From contig NZ_CP054932.1 of assembly GCF_013364275.1 (NCBI RefSeq), positions 434,001-498,000 of the forward strand: DNA of 64,000 nucleotides, written 5' to 3'. This document shows, piece by piece, positions 41,683 through 50,919 of this stretch. Origin of the DNA: Actinomadura sp. NAK00032 (GTDB taxonomy: Bacteria > Actinomycetota > Actinomycetes > Streptosporangiales > Streptosporangiaceae). The notes beneath the pieces are model-generated. The model did not search any database and was not told where the DNA came from. It saw only the letters and a program-made list of their open reading frames with translations. A program made the position numbers and the translations under genes. Position 1 is the first letter of the stretch, and every line of letters starts with the position of its first letter.

Positions 41683-43135
41683 ACACCCGGACACTGTCGA
41701 GGGACGAGTCCGCCGCGTCCGGCACGACCATCCCGGCGGACACGCCGGAGCGCAGGTAGTCCAGCACCGGTGAGGTGATCCGCTCGCCCGGCAGGACGGC
41801 CGGGATGCCCGGCGGGTACGGGGTCAGCATCTCGGCGCAGACGCGGCCCGCGGCCTCGGACGCCGGCACCTGCTCGGCCGGGCCGAAGAACGCGTCGCGC
41901 GGCAGCACGACCAGCTCCAGCCGAAGCTCCGCCGGCGACGGCACCTCGACGGTCGGCGCGCCCTTGAGGTCGTCGATGTGCGCGTGGAGGTCGCGCAGGG
42001 CGGTGAGGAGGCGCGCGGCGGTGTCCTCGTCGTCGGCGAAGGTGAGCTGCGCGCTGATCCGCCGATGGTCGGACAGGTGCAGGTTGACGCGGTGGTGCTC
42101 GCGCAGCCAGTCGGCGGCGCGGTAGCCGGTGACGCCGAGGCCGGCGATGTCGATGACGACGGGCAGCGTGTCGAGGTCGTGCGCGAGGCCGGGGCCGGTG
42201 AACTCGTCCCGTCCCTGGACGTCGAACCCGGGGATCGCGGAGATCTCCGCGCGGACGCGGGAGGCCAGGTGGAGCGCGTCCTGGAGCAGCGCGTGGCCGT
42301 GCTCGACCATCTGCCGCCGCCACCCGTCCAGCCCCGCGTAGAGCAGGACGGACGGGCTGGTGGTGCCCAGCAGGTCCTCGCGGGCCTTCAGCACGGACGG
42401 GTCGACCAGGCTCCCCTGCTGGTGGAAGACCGAGCCCTGTTCGAGGCCAGCGCTCATCTTGTGGACGCTCGTGACGCACACGTCGGCGCCGGAGTCCATG
42501 GCCCAGGTCGGCAGTTCGGGGTGGAACGGCAGGTGCGCGCCCCACGCCTCGTCCACGATGAGCGGCTTGCCGCGGTCGTGGCAGGCCACGGCGATCGCGG
42601 CGAGGTCGGCGCACGTCCCGTAGGGGGTGGGGCTGGTGACGAGGGCGCCGCGCGCGTCGGGGTGCTCGTCGAGGCGGGCGGCGAACGCCTCGGCGGTCGG
42701 CGTGTGCGCCAGGTGCCGGGCCGCGTCCCACTGCGGCTCCACCCAGATCGGGCGGACGCCGGACAGGATCAGGCCCGACACGACCGACTTGTGGGCGTCC
42801 CGCCCGACGACGAGCTTCTCGCCGGGGCCCGCGACGGACAGCATGGCGCTCTTGACCGACAGCGAGCTGCCGCAGGTGGAGAAGAACGTCTGCTCGGCGT
42901 GGACGGCGTCCGCCATCAGCTCCTGCGCCCGCTCCAGGACCTTGTTGCCCGACATGCGGTCGTCCAGGCCGGAGATCGCCAGCAGGTCCGAGCGGAAGAC
43001 CGCGTCGCCCAGCACGTCCCGCACGCGCGGGTCGGCGCCGCGGCCCTGCTTGTGGCCGGGCGGGGTGAAGGGGAGCTGGTCCTCGCGGTGGTAGGCGGCG
43101 AGGGCGTCGAGGACGGGGGCGTGTGAATGGTCCAT
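41669..43135 (-). CDS. Orn/Lys/Arg-type PLP-dependent decarboxylase
   Basis: 488-residue basic-amino-acid decarboxylase of fold type I. The PLP-binding lysine is in CVTSVHKMSAGLEQGS, with IVDEAWGAHLPFHP holding the Asp that contacts the ring nitrogen; PPGHKQG is the usual N-terminal segment and PYPPGIPAVLPGE the C-terminal one. It makes a polyamine precursor (cadaverine, putrescine or agmatine). The ATG gives the usual MDHSHAPVLDALAAY start. It overlaps the NodB gene tail-to-tail. Confidence 0.93.
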   Translation of the reverse strand: MDHSHAPVLDALAAYHREDQLPFTPPGHKQGRGADPRVRDVLGDAVFRSDLLAISGLDDRMSGNKVLERAQELMADAVHAEQTFFSTCGSSLSVKSAMLSVAGPGEKLVVGRDAHKSVVSGLILSGVRPIWVEPQWDAARHLAHTPTAEAFAARLDEHPDARGALVTSPTPYGTCADLAAIAVACHDRGKPLIVDEAWGAHLPFHPELPTWAMDSGADVCVTSVHKMSAGLEQGSVFHQQGSLVDPSVLKAREDLLGTTSPSVLLYAGLDGWRRQMVEHGHALLQDALHLASRVRAEISAIPGFDVQGRDEFTGPGLAHDLDTLPVVIDIAGLGVTGYRAADWLREHHRVNLHLSDHRRISAQLTFADDEDTAARLLTALRDLHAHIDDLKGAPTVEVPSPAELRLELVVLPRDAFFGPAEQVPASEAAGRVCAEMLTPYPPGIPAVLPGERITSPVLDYLRSGVSAGMVVPDAADSSLDSVRVFIEE

Positions 43136-43244
43136 GGCGGGGTGCTTCCCGGGAGGTCCGGGGGGTAACGCGCGGACAAAGAGGGCGAATGCGACGCCGG
43201 TCAGCGGGTAGGGCGGGGCGTGAACGGCCGAGAGGGAGTGACCG

Positions 43245-43604
43245 ATGAACGATCGCATACCGGCTGAGGTCGAGCTGGCCTGGGAGGACTTCCACCGGGT
43301 CGTCAACATGACCTCCGACGAGCTGCGGACGTGGCTGCTCACGGACGCCTCGGGCGAGGAGGCGTTCCCCGAGCCCGGCCCCGGCCCGGGGGTGAACGAG
43401 CTCGGCGCCCGCGTGGTCGACGTGCTGCGCAAGCGGAAGGTCGACCTCACCGAGAGCGACGCCGAGCTGATGGCGGAGGTCGTGGACTTCGTCGAGGACC
43501 ATCTCGACAACCGTCCGCCCAACGCGGAACGGGACGACGGGTGGCGGCACGAGCTGATGAGCGTGGGGCACGACCCGCTCCGGCCCGAGCCGTCCACCGC
43601 ATAG
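43245..43604 (+). CDS. DUF3140-family protein
   Basis: 119-residue soluble protein of the DUF3140 family: WEDFHRVVNMTSDELRTWLLTDAS, then DLTESDAELMAEVVDFVEDHLDNRP and WRHELMSVGHDPLRP. Function unknown. It is followed after 11 bases by a 63-residue protein on the same strand, probably an operon, ending at a strong hairpin. Confidence 0.85.
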   Translation: MNDRIPAEVELAWEDFHRVVNMTSDELRTWLLTDASGEEAFPEPGPGPGVNELGARVVDVLRKRKVDLTESDAELMAEVVDFVEDHLDNRPPNAERDDGWRHELMSVGHDPLRPEPSTA

Positions 43605-43615
43605 GAGGCGTGATC

Positions 43616-43807
43616 ATGCCGAATCCGCAGCAGCCCGAGATGCGGCGGTCGGAGCGGACCGCCGTGACCGAGGAACCGCCGCCGGAGGTCACCGACCCGA
43701 AGATGACGCGGCGCAAGGGCCACGCGCACGGCACCGACAAGGGGAAGAAGGGCGGCGGCAAGGGCGGCGGGACCCCGCCGGGCCAGCGGCCGCCGCACCC
43801 CGACTGA
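43616..43807 (+). CDS. 63-residue basic, glycine/lysine-rich protein
   Basis: Small polar protein with an acidic and proline-rich middle (EEPPPEVTDPKM) and a Lys/Gly-rich tail (KGKKGGGKGGG). GGAGG lies before the ATG. Probably disordered. No family recognised; co-transcribed with the DUF3140 gene, and in that role it may bind nucleic acid. A strong hairpin follows. Confidence 0.65.
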   Translation: MPNPQQPEMRRSERTAVTEEPPPEVTDPKMTRRKGHAHGTDKGKKGGGKGGGTPPGQRPPHPD

Positions 43808-43814
43808 GCGGCGG

Positions 43815-43851
43815 CGCGGGCCGCCCCGGCAGCAGGCCGGGGCGGCCCGCG
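43815..43851 (+). terminator. Terminator hairpin after the DUF3140 operon
   Basis: A perfect stem of 16 bp (43815-43830 and 43836-43851) with a 5-base loop, 8 bases past the stop codon. Confidence 0.8.
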
Positions 43852-43898
43852 CGCGCGTGCGCGGCTTGTGGGACACGGCGGGAGGGTAGGGACAAAAG

Positions 43899-44675
43899 GT
43901 GATCGAGCTATCGCCGGGCCAGGGGCTCGTCCAGATCGGCGAGCTGCTGCTGGCGATGGTGCTGTCGGCCGCGATCGGCCTGGAGCGCGGGCTGCGCAAC
44001 AAGAGCGCGGGCCTGCGCACGCACACCCTCGTCGGTGTCGGCGCGGCGCTGTTCATGCTGGTCAGCAAGTACGGGTTCGAGGACGTGCCGGGCAACGTGT
44101 CGCTCGACCCGTCCCGGGTGGCGGCGCAGATCGTGTCCGGCATCGGGTTCATCGGCGGCGGGCTGATCTTCGTCCGGCGGGACGCGGTGCGCGGGCTGAC
44201 CACGGCGGCGGTCGTGTGGGTGACGGCGGCGGTAGGCATGGCGGCGGGCGGCGGGCTGCCGATCCTCGCCGTCGCGGTGACGGGTATCCACTTCCTCGTC
44301 GTGTACGGGCTGAGCGGGCTGACGCGGCGGCTGCCGCTGGAGCGGTTCCGCCCGGCGGGGCTGGCCCGGATGCGGCTCGTCTACCGGGACGGGCGCGGCG
44401 CGCTGCGGCGGGTCCTGATGGAGTGCACGCGGCGCGGCTTCGTGATCCTGGAGGTCAGCATCGACCGCGAGTACCTGCCGGACGACTCCGACCGCGGCCG
44501 GGACGAGCGCCGCGACCGCCGCGACCCGGCCGAGCGGCGGCGGCTCGGCAACGCCGTGGTGTCGATCGTGCTGGAGGGCACCGGCTCGATCCCGGACCTC
44601 ACCGCGCACCTCAGCGAGCTGGAGGACGTCGTCGGCGTCACGGTCGGCTCCGACCGCGACGACGACCGGGAGTGA
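43899..44675 (+). CDS. MgtC/SapB-family membrane protein
   Basis: 258-residue protein with about five membrane helices in the first 150 residues ([74 protein letters not shown]) and a C-terminal ACT-like soluble domain (about 155-255). MgtC proteins modulate membrane potential and Mg or phosphate homeostasis. The arginine of [13 protein letters not shown] and the GxGFIGGG loop are conserved family marks. GTG start. Confidence 0.92.
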   Translation: MIELSPGQGLVQIGELLLAMVLSAAIGLERGLRNKSAGLRTHTLVGVGAALFMLVSKYGFEDVPGNVSLDPSRVAAQIVSGIGFIGGGLIFVRRDAVRGLTTAAVVWVTAAVGMAAGGGLPILAVAVTGIHFLVVYGLSGLTRRLPLERFRPAGLARMRLVYRDGRGALRRVLMECTRRGFVILEVSIDREYLPDDSDRGRDERRDRRDPAERRRLGNAVVSIVLEGTGSIPDLTAHLSELEDVVGVTVGSDRDDDRE

Positions 44676-44679
44676 GCCG

Positions 44680-44868
44680 CTAGGGGACGCGCGTCTGCGG
44701 GCTGTAGCCGTCGTCCTCGCCGCCGGGGGTCTCGGCCTCGGCGATCGGCGGGTCGGTCGGGCCGGGCGCGTGCTCGTCCGCGAAGTCCGCGTCCTCCTCC
44801 TGCGGCGCGTCGGCCTCGGCGCGCCGGTCGGCGAGCGGTTTGTCCTCGTCCCTCTTCTTCTCGGTCAT
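44680..44868 (-). CDS. 62-residue acidic protein
   Basis: Very acidic, low-complexity protein (EEDADFADEHAPG, AETPGGEDD) with no membrane segment. GAGGAGGGG before the ATG supports it as a real gene. Function unknown; it lies between the convergent MgtC gene and the hemerythrin gene. Confidence 0.6.
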   Translation of the reverse strand: MTEKKRDEDKPLADRRAEADAPQEEDADFADEHAPGPTDPPIAEAETPGGEDDGYSPQTRVP

Positions 44869-44889
44869 CGCCCCTCCTCGCGGGCCGGG

Positions 44890-44919
44890 CGGGGCGGCCC
44901 CGGCGCGGGGGCCGCCCCG
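44890..44919 (-). terminator. Hairpin after the hemerythrin gene
   Basis: A perfect 12-bp stem (44890-44901 and 44908-44919) with a 6-base loop, 8 bases past the hemerythrin stop. It also lies in the 5' leader of the 62-residue protein. Confidence 0.65.
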
Positions 44920-44926
44920 GTGATCG

Positions 44927-45478
44927 TCAGCTGCGGACCTTGCCGATGGCGTCGCGGACGCGGTCGGCGACGGCGGCCACCGGGCCCACCGCGAGGTTCT
45001 TGGCGGCCGACTCGGTGCCCTGGTGCGGGTGCGTCGGCGCGACCGCCTCGGCGGCGCGCACGGCCTTCGCCATGCCGCGCAGCTGCTCGGGCGTCGCGTC
45101 CTGCCGGATGCGCGGGAACTCCTCCCGCTCCTCGTGCGAGGCGTGCGCCTCCACGTCCTTGTGGAACGCGGCGAACTTCTGCTCGAAGTCCGGGGAGTCG
45201 ACGTTCATCTTCTCCAGCTCGGCCAGGGCGCCCTTGGCCTCGTTCTCCTCCTGCAGCCGGTCGTCGACGACGGGGGAGCCGTCCCCGATGGCGCGGCGCG
45301 CGAACGGGTGGACGATCTCCTCCTCGGCGGTCTCGTGCACCGCGAGAAGCCGGCGCAGTTCGTCGAAGGCGTGCTTGCGGGCGTCGCCGCGGCTGCTCTC
45401 CACGGTCGACGCCAGCCGGCGGATCTCATCGTGCTGCGCGAGCAGCAGGTCGACGACGTTCTCGGCCTTCTCGGCCAT
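44927..45478 (-). CDS. Hemerythrin-like HHE domain protein
   Basis: 183-residue protein with an HHE four-helix domain in the first 150 residues: LLAQHDEIRRL, VHETAEEEIVHPFAR and FHKDVEAHASHEEREEFPRI supply the iron-binding histidines and glutamates. Such proteins bind O2 or NO through a di-iron centre. The C-terminus (about 155-183) is an extra helix. It stands alone and is followed by the left end of the IS605-type element upstream of its start. Confidence 0.9.
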   Translation of the reverse strand: MAEKAENVVDLLLAQHDEIRRLASTVESSRGDARKHAFDELRRLLAVHETAEEEIVHPFARRAIGDGSPVVDDRLQEENEAKGALAELEKMNVDSPDFEQKFAAFHKDVEAHASHEEREEFPRIRQDATPEQLRGMAKAVRAAEAVAPTHPHQGTESAAKNLAVGPVAAVADRVRDAIGKVRS

Positions 45479-45641
45479 GTCATCCTCCTCATCGGGGTCC
45501 GAAGGGAGGCGATACCCGGAGGGCGGAGTTCAATCCGACCAGCAGGATTGAAGCGCGGCAGCGCAGTGCCTCTGTCGCTGCCCGGCACGCCGAACCTAAA
45601 CCCACCGTGATGAGACGATCGCAAAATGTTATGGTGCGGGG

Positions 45642-46792
45642 GTGAAGTTGGTGGTGCAGGTCAAGCTGCTTCCCGACGCTGCCACCGAGCAGGCGTTGCG
45701 GGAGACGCTGAAGCTGTGCAACCGGGCCGCCTGCCACGCCGCCGCCCGTGCGCACGCCACCGGTATCAAGGGCAAGACCGCGCTGCAGCGCCTCGTCTAC
45801 GGCGAGGTGAAGGCGATGGGGTTGTCGGCGCAGCCGGCGATCCACTGCATCCGCAAGGCCGCCGGGGCGTACGCCACCCTCGCCCAGAACCTGAAGGCCG
45901 GCAACTACGGGCCGGCCGGTTCGCGGCGCCGTACCCGGGTGGAGGTTGCGCCGGTCCGGTTCCGCAAGGACGCCGCGCAGCCGTTCGACGACCGGTGCCT
46001 GTCCTGGCAGATCGACGCCCGCACCGTGAGCATCTGGACCGTGCACGGCAGACTCAAGAGCATCCCGTTCGCGTGCTCGCCGGCGCAGACGAAGATGCTG
46101 GCCGCTCACCGGCGTGGGGAGTCGGACCTGGTGTGGCGCGGCGGGTGCTTCTACCTGTACGCCACCTGCGAGGTCCCACCGGCCCCCGAGTACGTTCCGG
46201 ACGGGTTCACGGGGGTGGACCTGGGCATCGTCAACATCGCCACCACATCCGAGGGCACCGTCCACTGCGGCAACCAGGTGAACCGGGTCCGGCACCGCAA
46301 CCGCCGACTCCGCACACGCCTCCAGAGCAAGGGCACCAAGTCGGCCAAGCGGCTGCTGCGCCATCTGTCCGGGCGCGAGGCCAGGTTCGCGGCCGACACC
46401 AACCACCGCATCTCCAAGCAGATCGTGACCGAGGCTCAACGCACCACGCACGGCATCGCCCTAGAGGATCTGGGCGGTATCCGGGCGCGGGTCCGGCTAC
46501 GCAAGCCCAGCGGGTCACCCTGCATTCCTGGAGTTTCGCCCAGCTCGGCGCGTTCATCGCCTACAAAGCCCAACGCGCCGGTGTCCCCGTGGAGTTCGTG
46601 GACCCGCGGCACACCTCGCAGCAGTGCTCGGCATGCGGCCACATCCACAAGCAGAACCGGCCCGACCAGGCCACCTTCCAGTGCACGTCGTGCGGCTTCG
46701 CTGAGCATGCCGACGTCAACGCAGCCCGCAACATCGCCGCACGCGGCACAGCGGGCTGGGCAGTGAGTCACGCTGCCGACGACGCGGCCTGA
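45642..46792 (+). pseudogene. tnpB: RNA-guided nuclease TnpB, broken by a one-base deletion
   Basis: TnpB of IS605-type elements, an RNA-guided RuvC nuclease. From the GTG start (MKLVVQ) the frame carries the N-terminal helical part and RuvC-I D193 (GVDLG) and RuvC-II E275 (ALEDLGG) up to residue 289. At 46506-46508 a run CCC stands where homologues need CCCC (KPQRVTLHSW), and the frame shifts. The rest (residues QRVTLHSW to the end, zinc finger CSAC...CTSC and RuvC-III in HADVNAARN) continues in the other frame to 46792. One added C would restore the whole protein. It is therefore probably inactive, or the product of frameshifting. Confidence 0.85.
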
Positions 46793-46871
46793 CCCACCAC
46801 AACCAGTGGCGGCGAGGAGCTGCAAGCTCGGCCCCTTCAGGGCCGAGAAGCTGACTCCTGGTTCAAGCGCG
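46700..46871 (+). ncRNA. Possible omega RNA (reRNA) of the TnpB element
   Basis: In IS605-type elements the guide RNA spans the 3' end of tnpB and the right end. Here that stretch includes the stem-loop CTCGGCCC-N5-GGGCCGAG (46827-46847) and ends near TTCAAGC, so guide sequence would lie at or past 46871, within the NAT gene. The 5' boundary is a guess. Confidence 0.35.
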
Positions 46872-47762
46872 CGCGGGGCGGCCCACGAAATCGATGAGGC
46901 GGGGGACGTCGTCTTCTTCCAGGACGATTCCGAAGTCGCGGGCGAGGGTCTCGGGCAGGTCCTCCGGGGCGAGTTCGCGGGACTCGGACGCGCCGTCCGG
47001 GCGGGTGACGGACAGCGTCGTCCCGTCCAGGACGTGCAGGGCCTCGGGCGAGAACCGCTGGACGAAGGGGCGGGCCGCGAACGGCGACCGGGGGTTGGCG
47101 TAGACGTAGTAGTTCAGCACGTCGAAGTCGACGCGGAACACCTCGTTCATGGCGAACATGTGCCGCCGGAGCCAGCCGTCCGCCCCGCGCTGGTGCATTT
47201 CCCAGTCGGTCGGGGCGGAGCCGGGCGCCGTGTCGGGGCCGAGTGCCGTGGCGGTGCGGCCCCGCTGGAGGCGGAAGCCCCAACCGTCCTGGACGGCCTC
47301 GGCGCCGTCGGTGAACGGCAGCGGCTCCAGCGGCCCGGCGCCGAACCCGACGTCGCACAGCCGGGCGGGCTCGTCGCGCGGCTGCCCGGGATGGCGGACG
47401 TGCAGCAGCGCGTGCGTCGGCGGCCGGAGGCGCTCCGCGCCGAGCATGACCCGCCCGGCGAGCGCCGCGACCTCGAACCCGAGCCGCTCCAGCACCGCCG
47501 CGAACAGCCGGTTGTGCTCGAAGCAGTAGCCGCCGCGCGGCAGCCCGACCAGCTTCGCCTGGACGGCCTCCAGCGACATCTCGACGGGCCGCCCGAGCAT
47601 GATCTCCAGGTTCTCGAACGGGATGGAGGTGACGTGCGCCCGGTGCAGGGCCCGCAGCGTCGCCGCGGTCGGTGTCAGATCGCCGCCGTACCCGACGCGC
47701 TTCAGGTAGGCGGGCAGGTCCAGCAGCTCGCTCTGCCAGCCGTAACCGAGATCCTCGCTCAT
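46863..47762 (-). CDS. Arylamine N-acetyltransferase
   Basis: 299-residue NAT. The catalytic triad is visible: C80 in RGGYCFEHN, H117 in THALLHV and D137 in CDVGFG. It transfers acetyl from acetyl-CoA to arylamines and hydrazines, or acts in a biosynthetic amide step. The ATG overlaps the stop of the AfsR-like gene (ATGA, 47759-47762), so expression is coupled. The stop codon lies in the right end of the TnpB element, so the insertion reached the gene border without removing the triad. Confidence 0.95.
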   Translation of the reverse strand: MSEDLGYGWQSELLDLPAYLKRVGYGGDLTPTAATLRALHRAHVTSIPFENLEIMLGRPVEMSLEAVQAKLVGLPRGGYCFEHNRLFAAVLERLGFEVAALAGRVMLGAERLRPPTHALLHVRHPGQPRDEPARLCDVGFGAGPLEPLPFTDGAEAVQDGWGFRLQRGRTATALGPDTAPGSAPTDWEMHQRGADGWLRRHMFAMNEVFRVDFDVLNYYVYANPRSPFAARPFVQRFSPEALHVLDGTTLSVTRPDGASESRELAPEDLPETLARDFGIVLEEDDVPRLIDFVGRPARA

Positions 47763-50700
47763 GACTCCCCCTCGCCGGTCTCAGGGGTAACGCCGGACGG
47801 GGCGTGGATCTTTCCCGCGTCCCGGATCCGGCGGGCGATCCGGTCGACGTCGCGGCGCTCGCCGGCGGGCAGCGGCGCGCCGGACTCCGCGCGCAGCGCC
47901 GCCGCGTCGGCGAGCAGCCGCGCCGCGGCCCCGTGCTCGCCGGCCAGGGAGCGGGCCCCGGCGAGCCCTTCCAGCGCGAGGGCGATCGCGCGCGGGTCGC
48001 CGACGGCGCGGGCGGCGGCGAGGCCCTCGGTGTGCAGGTCGCGGGCCGCCCGCGCGTCGCCGCGCTCCTCGGCGACGAAACCGAGCTGGACGTGCACGAA
48101 CGCGATGCCGGCCGTCCCGCCGATGCCGCGCAGCCAGCCGAGCCGCGCCCGCAGGTGGGCCTCGGCGGCGTCGAGGTCGCCGCTCGCCCGGGCGACGAGG
48201 CCGAGCCCGACCTCGGCGAACTCCTCGGCGGACCGCGCGGCGTGCCGCCGCGCGAGGTCGAGCGCCCGCTCGTGCAGGTCGCGGGCCTCGCCGAGGGCGC
48301 CGGTGAGCAGCGCGACGCGGCCGAGGCCGGCGAGCCGGAAGGAGACCTCGGGCCACATCCGCAGCTCCTCGGCCAGCCGCAGGCCGTCGCGCAGGTGCCG
48401 GAACGCCGCGTCGTAGTCGCCGGCGGTCTCGGCGAGGCGGCCGAGCGCGTCGGCGGCCTCCAGCCGGCCCCACGGGTCGCCGAGGCCATCGAAGATCGCC
48501 ATGCTCTCGGCGGCGTCCCGTGCCAGGGCGGGCAGGTCACCGCGCCCCAGAGCGAACTTGGCCCGGGTCGCGAGCGCGGCGGCCGTGAACCACTGGTCGG
48601 CGCGCGCGCGGAACACGGCCAGGGCGCGCTCAACGCGCTCCTCGTTCGCGGACAGATCGCCGTATGCCCAGTGGACGTGGCTCAGAAGCCACTCCGCCTT
48701 GGCTCTGGCCAGCGGATCCCGCTCGTGCTTCAGGGCCGCTCTGCGCAGCTCTTCGGAATCGGTGCCCTCGCCGACCAGCATGGTGAAAGCGGTCAGCCAG
48801 GTCTCGGCCTCGGTTCTGGCCGGTGACGCCTGTGCGGCGGTCGAGAGGGCCTGAGCGAGTGCACGCCGTGCGTCTCCGAACCGTCCGCGCAGGTACCAGT
48901 ACCAGGCGAGGGCGTTCACCAAGCGGAAACCGGTGGCGCCGTGCAGGGCCGCGTTCAGGTTCGCTGCTTCTTCGTCGAGCCGCTCCAGCCAGTGGGCCTG
49001 CTCCGGGCCGCGCAGCAGTTCCGCCGCATGCTCGGCCAGGGCGGTGTAGTGGGCGACGTGGCGGCGGCGGTACTCGTCCTCCTCGCCCGCCTCACGCAGG
49101 CGTTCCAGGCTGTAGGCGGCGACCGACTCCAGCAGCCGGTAGCGGCCGTCGTCCGTCCGGACGGCGAGGGACCGGTCGACGAGCCGGGCGAGCACGCCGG
49201 CGTCGGCGTCCCCCACGGCCTCGGCGGCGTCCAGCGTGCAGCCGCCCGCGTGCACGGCGAGGCGCCGCAGCGCCCGCCGCTCGGGCTCGGGCAGCGGCTC
49301 CCAGCTCCAGTCGATCATCGCGCGGAGCGTCCGCTGGCGGGCCGGGCCGCCGTGCCGCCCGCCCGCCAGCAGCCGGAACCGGTCGTCCAGCCGCGCCGCC
49401 AGGTCCCGCGCGCCGAGCCCGCGGACGCGGGTCGCCGCCAGTTCCAGCGCGAGCGGCAGGCCGTCCAGGCGCCGGCAGATCGAGGCGACCCAGGGCGCGG
49501 TGCCGGCGTCGAGCGCGAACCCGGGCGACGCGGCCGCGGCGCGCGCGACGAACAGCCGCACGGCGGCCGACTCCAGCAGTGCTTCCGGGGCGGTCGCCGG
49601 GCCGGGCAGCCCGAGCGGCGGGACGATCTGCAACCGCTCCCCGGGCACGCCCAGCGGCTCCCTGGACGTCGCGAGGATCCGCAGGCCCGGCGCGTCCGCG
49701 AGCAGCCGCCCGGCCAGCCCCGCGACCGGGTCGAGCACGTGCTCGCAGTTGTCCAGGACGAGCAGCGCCCGCCGCCCGCGCAGCGCGTCGGCGAGCGGCC
49801 GCTCCGCCGACTCGTCGCGCAGGCCCAGCACGCGGGCGACCTGTCCGGCCACGTCGCCTGCCGTGGCCAGCTCGACCGTCCACACGCCGTCGGGGTGGTC
49901 GGCGAGCGACCGCGCGGCCGTCTCCAGAGCCAGTCTGGTCTTGCCGACGCCGCCGGGCCCGGTCAGAGTCACCAGGCGGTGCTCGGCCAGGAGTGCGCGG
50001 GCGTGGCGGACGTCGTCCTCGCGTCCGATGAGTTCGCCGATCGGGGCGGGAGGTGCGGGGGCCGTGCGCCGGGGCGGGGCGGCCTCGGTTTCGAGCATCG
50101 ACTGGTAGAGCGCGGCCAGTTCGGGGCTCGGATCGACGCCCAGCTCGTCGGCCAGGCGCGCGCGCAGATCGTGGTAGCCTGCGAGTGCCTCGGCCTGCCG
50201 TCCTGCCCGGTGGAGCGCGTTCAGGTGCACGGCGCGCAGCTGTTCGCGGAGTGGATGCCGGGCCACGGCTTCGGCGAGTTCGGCCGCGACCGCGGCGTGC
50301 TCGCCAAGTTCGAGCCGCGTTTCCGCATATGCCTCCAGCGCGGCGAGGCGCGCTTCCTCCAGCGCGGTGATGGACGTCCGGGCGAACTCCGCGTCGGCGA
50401 AGTCGGCGTAGGCGGGGCCGCGCCACAGCGCCAGCGCGTCACCGAGACGCCGCTTGCGGGCGAGGGTGTCGGTGGCCGGATGGGCGTGCAGTGCGGCGAA
50501 TCGGCTGGCGTCCACCGCGTCCGGGGCGACGTCGAGCGCGTATCCGGGCGGACGGAGTGCGATCAGCCTCCGCGCGCCCGGCTCGGCGCCGTCCAGCACC
50601 TTCCTCAGTTGGGAGATCCGGGCCTGGAGCGTCCCGGACGGGTTGCGGGGCGGTGCGTCGCCCCACAGCGCGTCGATGAGCCGGTCGGCGGAGACGGGCC

Positions 50701-50815
50701 GCCCCGGATCGGTGAGCAGGACGGCGAGCAGCGTGCGGACCTTCGCTTCCGGGACGTGGACGGGCGTCCCGTCGTCCGTCCACACCGCGAGCGGCCCCAG
50801 CACCCCGAAACGCAC
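47759..50815 (-). CDS. AfsR/SARP-type regulator (BTAD + NB-ARC + TPR)
   Basis: 1018-residue regulator. N-terminal OmpR-like DNA-binding domain (about 1-95; VRFGVLGPLAVWTDDG, VPEAKVRTLLAVLLTDPGRPVSADRLIDALWGD), BTAD (about 100-245), an NB-ARC ATPase with Walker A GPGGVGKTRL, and a TPR-rich C-terminal part. AfsR-type proteins activate secondary-metabolite and other operons. The GTG start has no strong ribosome-binding site; upstream codons do not look coding. It is coupled to the arylamine N-acetyltransferase. Divergent from the imine-reductase-like gene with an 8-bp dyad between them. Confidence 0.93.
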   Translation of the reverse strand: MRFGVLGPLAVWTDDGTPVHVPEAKVRTLLAVLLTDPGRPVSADRLIDALWGDAPPRNPSGTLQARISQLRKVLDGAEPGARRLIALRPPGYALDVAPDAVDASRFAALHAHPATDTLARKRRLGDALALWRGPAYADFADAEFARTSITALEEARLAALEAYAETRLELGEHAAVAAELAEAVARHPLREQLRAVHLNALHRAGRQAEALAGYHDLRARLADELGVDPSPELAALYQSMLETEAAPPRRTAPAPPAPIGELIGREDDVRHARALLAEHRLVTLTGPGGVGKTRLALETAARSLADHPDGVWTVELATAGDVAGQVARVLGLRDESAERPLADALRGRRALLVLDNCEHVLDPVAGLAGRLLADAPGLRILATSREPLGVPGERLQIVPPLGLPGPATAPEALLESAAVRLFVARAAAASPGFALDAGTAPWVASICRRLDGLPLALELAATRVRGLGARDLAARLDDRFRLLAGGRHGGPARQRTLRAMIDWSWEPLPEPERRALRRLAVHAGGCTLDAAEAVGDADAGVLARLVDRSLAVRTDDGRYRLLESVAAYSLERLREAGEEDEYRRRHVAHYTALAEHAAELLRGPEQAHWLERLDEEAANLNAALHGATGFRLVNALAWYWYLRGRFGDARRALAQALSTAAQASPARTEAETWLTAFTMLVGEGTDSEELRRAALKHERDPLARAKAEWLLSHVHWAYGDLSANEERVERALAVFRARADQWFTAAALATRAKFALGRGDLPALARDAAESMAIFDGLGDPWGRLEAADALGRLAETAGDYDAAFRHLRDGLRLAEELRMWPEVSFRLAGLGRVALLTGALGEARDLHERALDLARRHAARSAEEFAEVGLGLVARASGDLDAAEAHLRARLGWLRGIGGTAGIAFVHVQLGFVAEERGDARAARDLHTEGLAAARAVGDPRAIALALEGLAGARSLAGEHGAAARLLADAAALRAESGAPLPAGERRDVDRIARRIRDAGKIHAPSGVTPETGEGES

Positions 50816-50833
50816 GCCGCCAGCGTAGCCACC

Positions 50834-50864
50834 GCTACGGACGGACCCGCAGCCGTTCCGTAGC
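50834..50864 (+). promoter_or_regulatory. Inverted repeat GCTACGGA-N15-TCCGTAGC
   Basis: A perfect 8-bp dyad (50834-50841 and 50857-50864), 18 bases upstream of the AfsR-like GTG and 55 before the divergent gene. AfsR-like regulators usually bind direct repeats, so another regulator may bind here. Confidence 0.55.
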
Positions 50865-50919
50865 CGCCAAGACGAGGGTGAAGGCAACGCACTGCAGAAC
50901 GCACTATCAGGAGGAATCC

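Larger units (their letters stand above)
45529..46871 (+). mobile_element. IS605/IS1341-type TnpB-only element
   Basis: A TnpB gene flanked by structured ends and no tnpA: the left has a perfect hairpin TTCAATCC-N8-GGATTGAA (45529-45552), the right has CTCGGCCC-N5-GGGCCGAG (46827-46847). TTGAAGCGCG (45548-45557) and TTCAAGCGCG (46862-46871) are near-identical sequences at the two ends that may be cleavage or target sites. Without tnpA it would depend on a transposase elsewhere. Exact ends are not proven. Confidence 0.65.
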
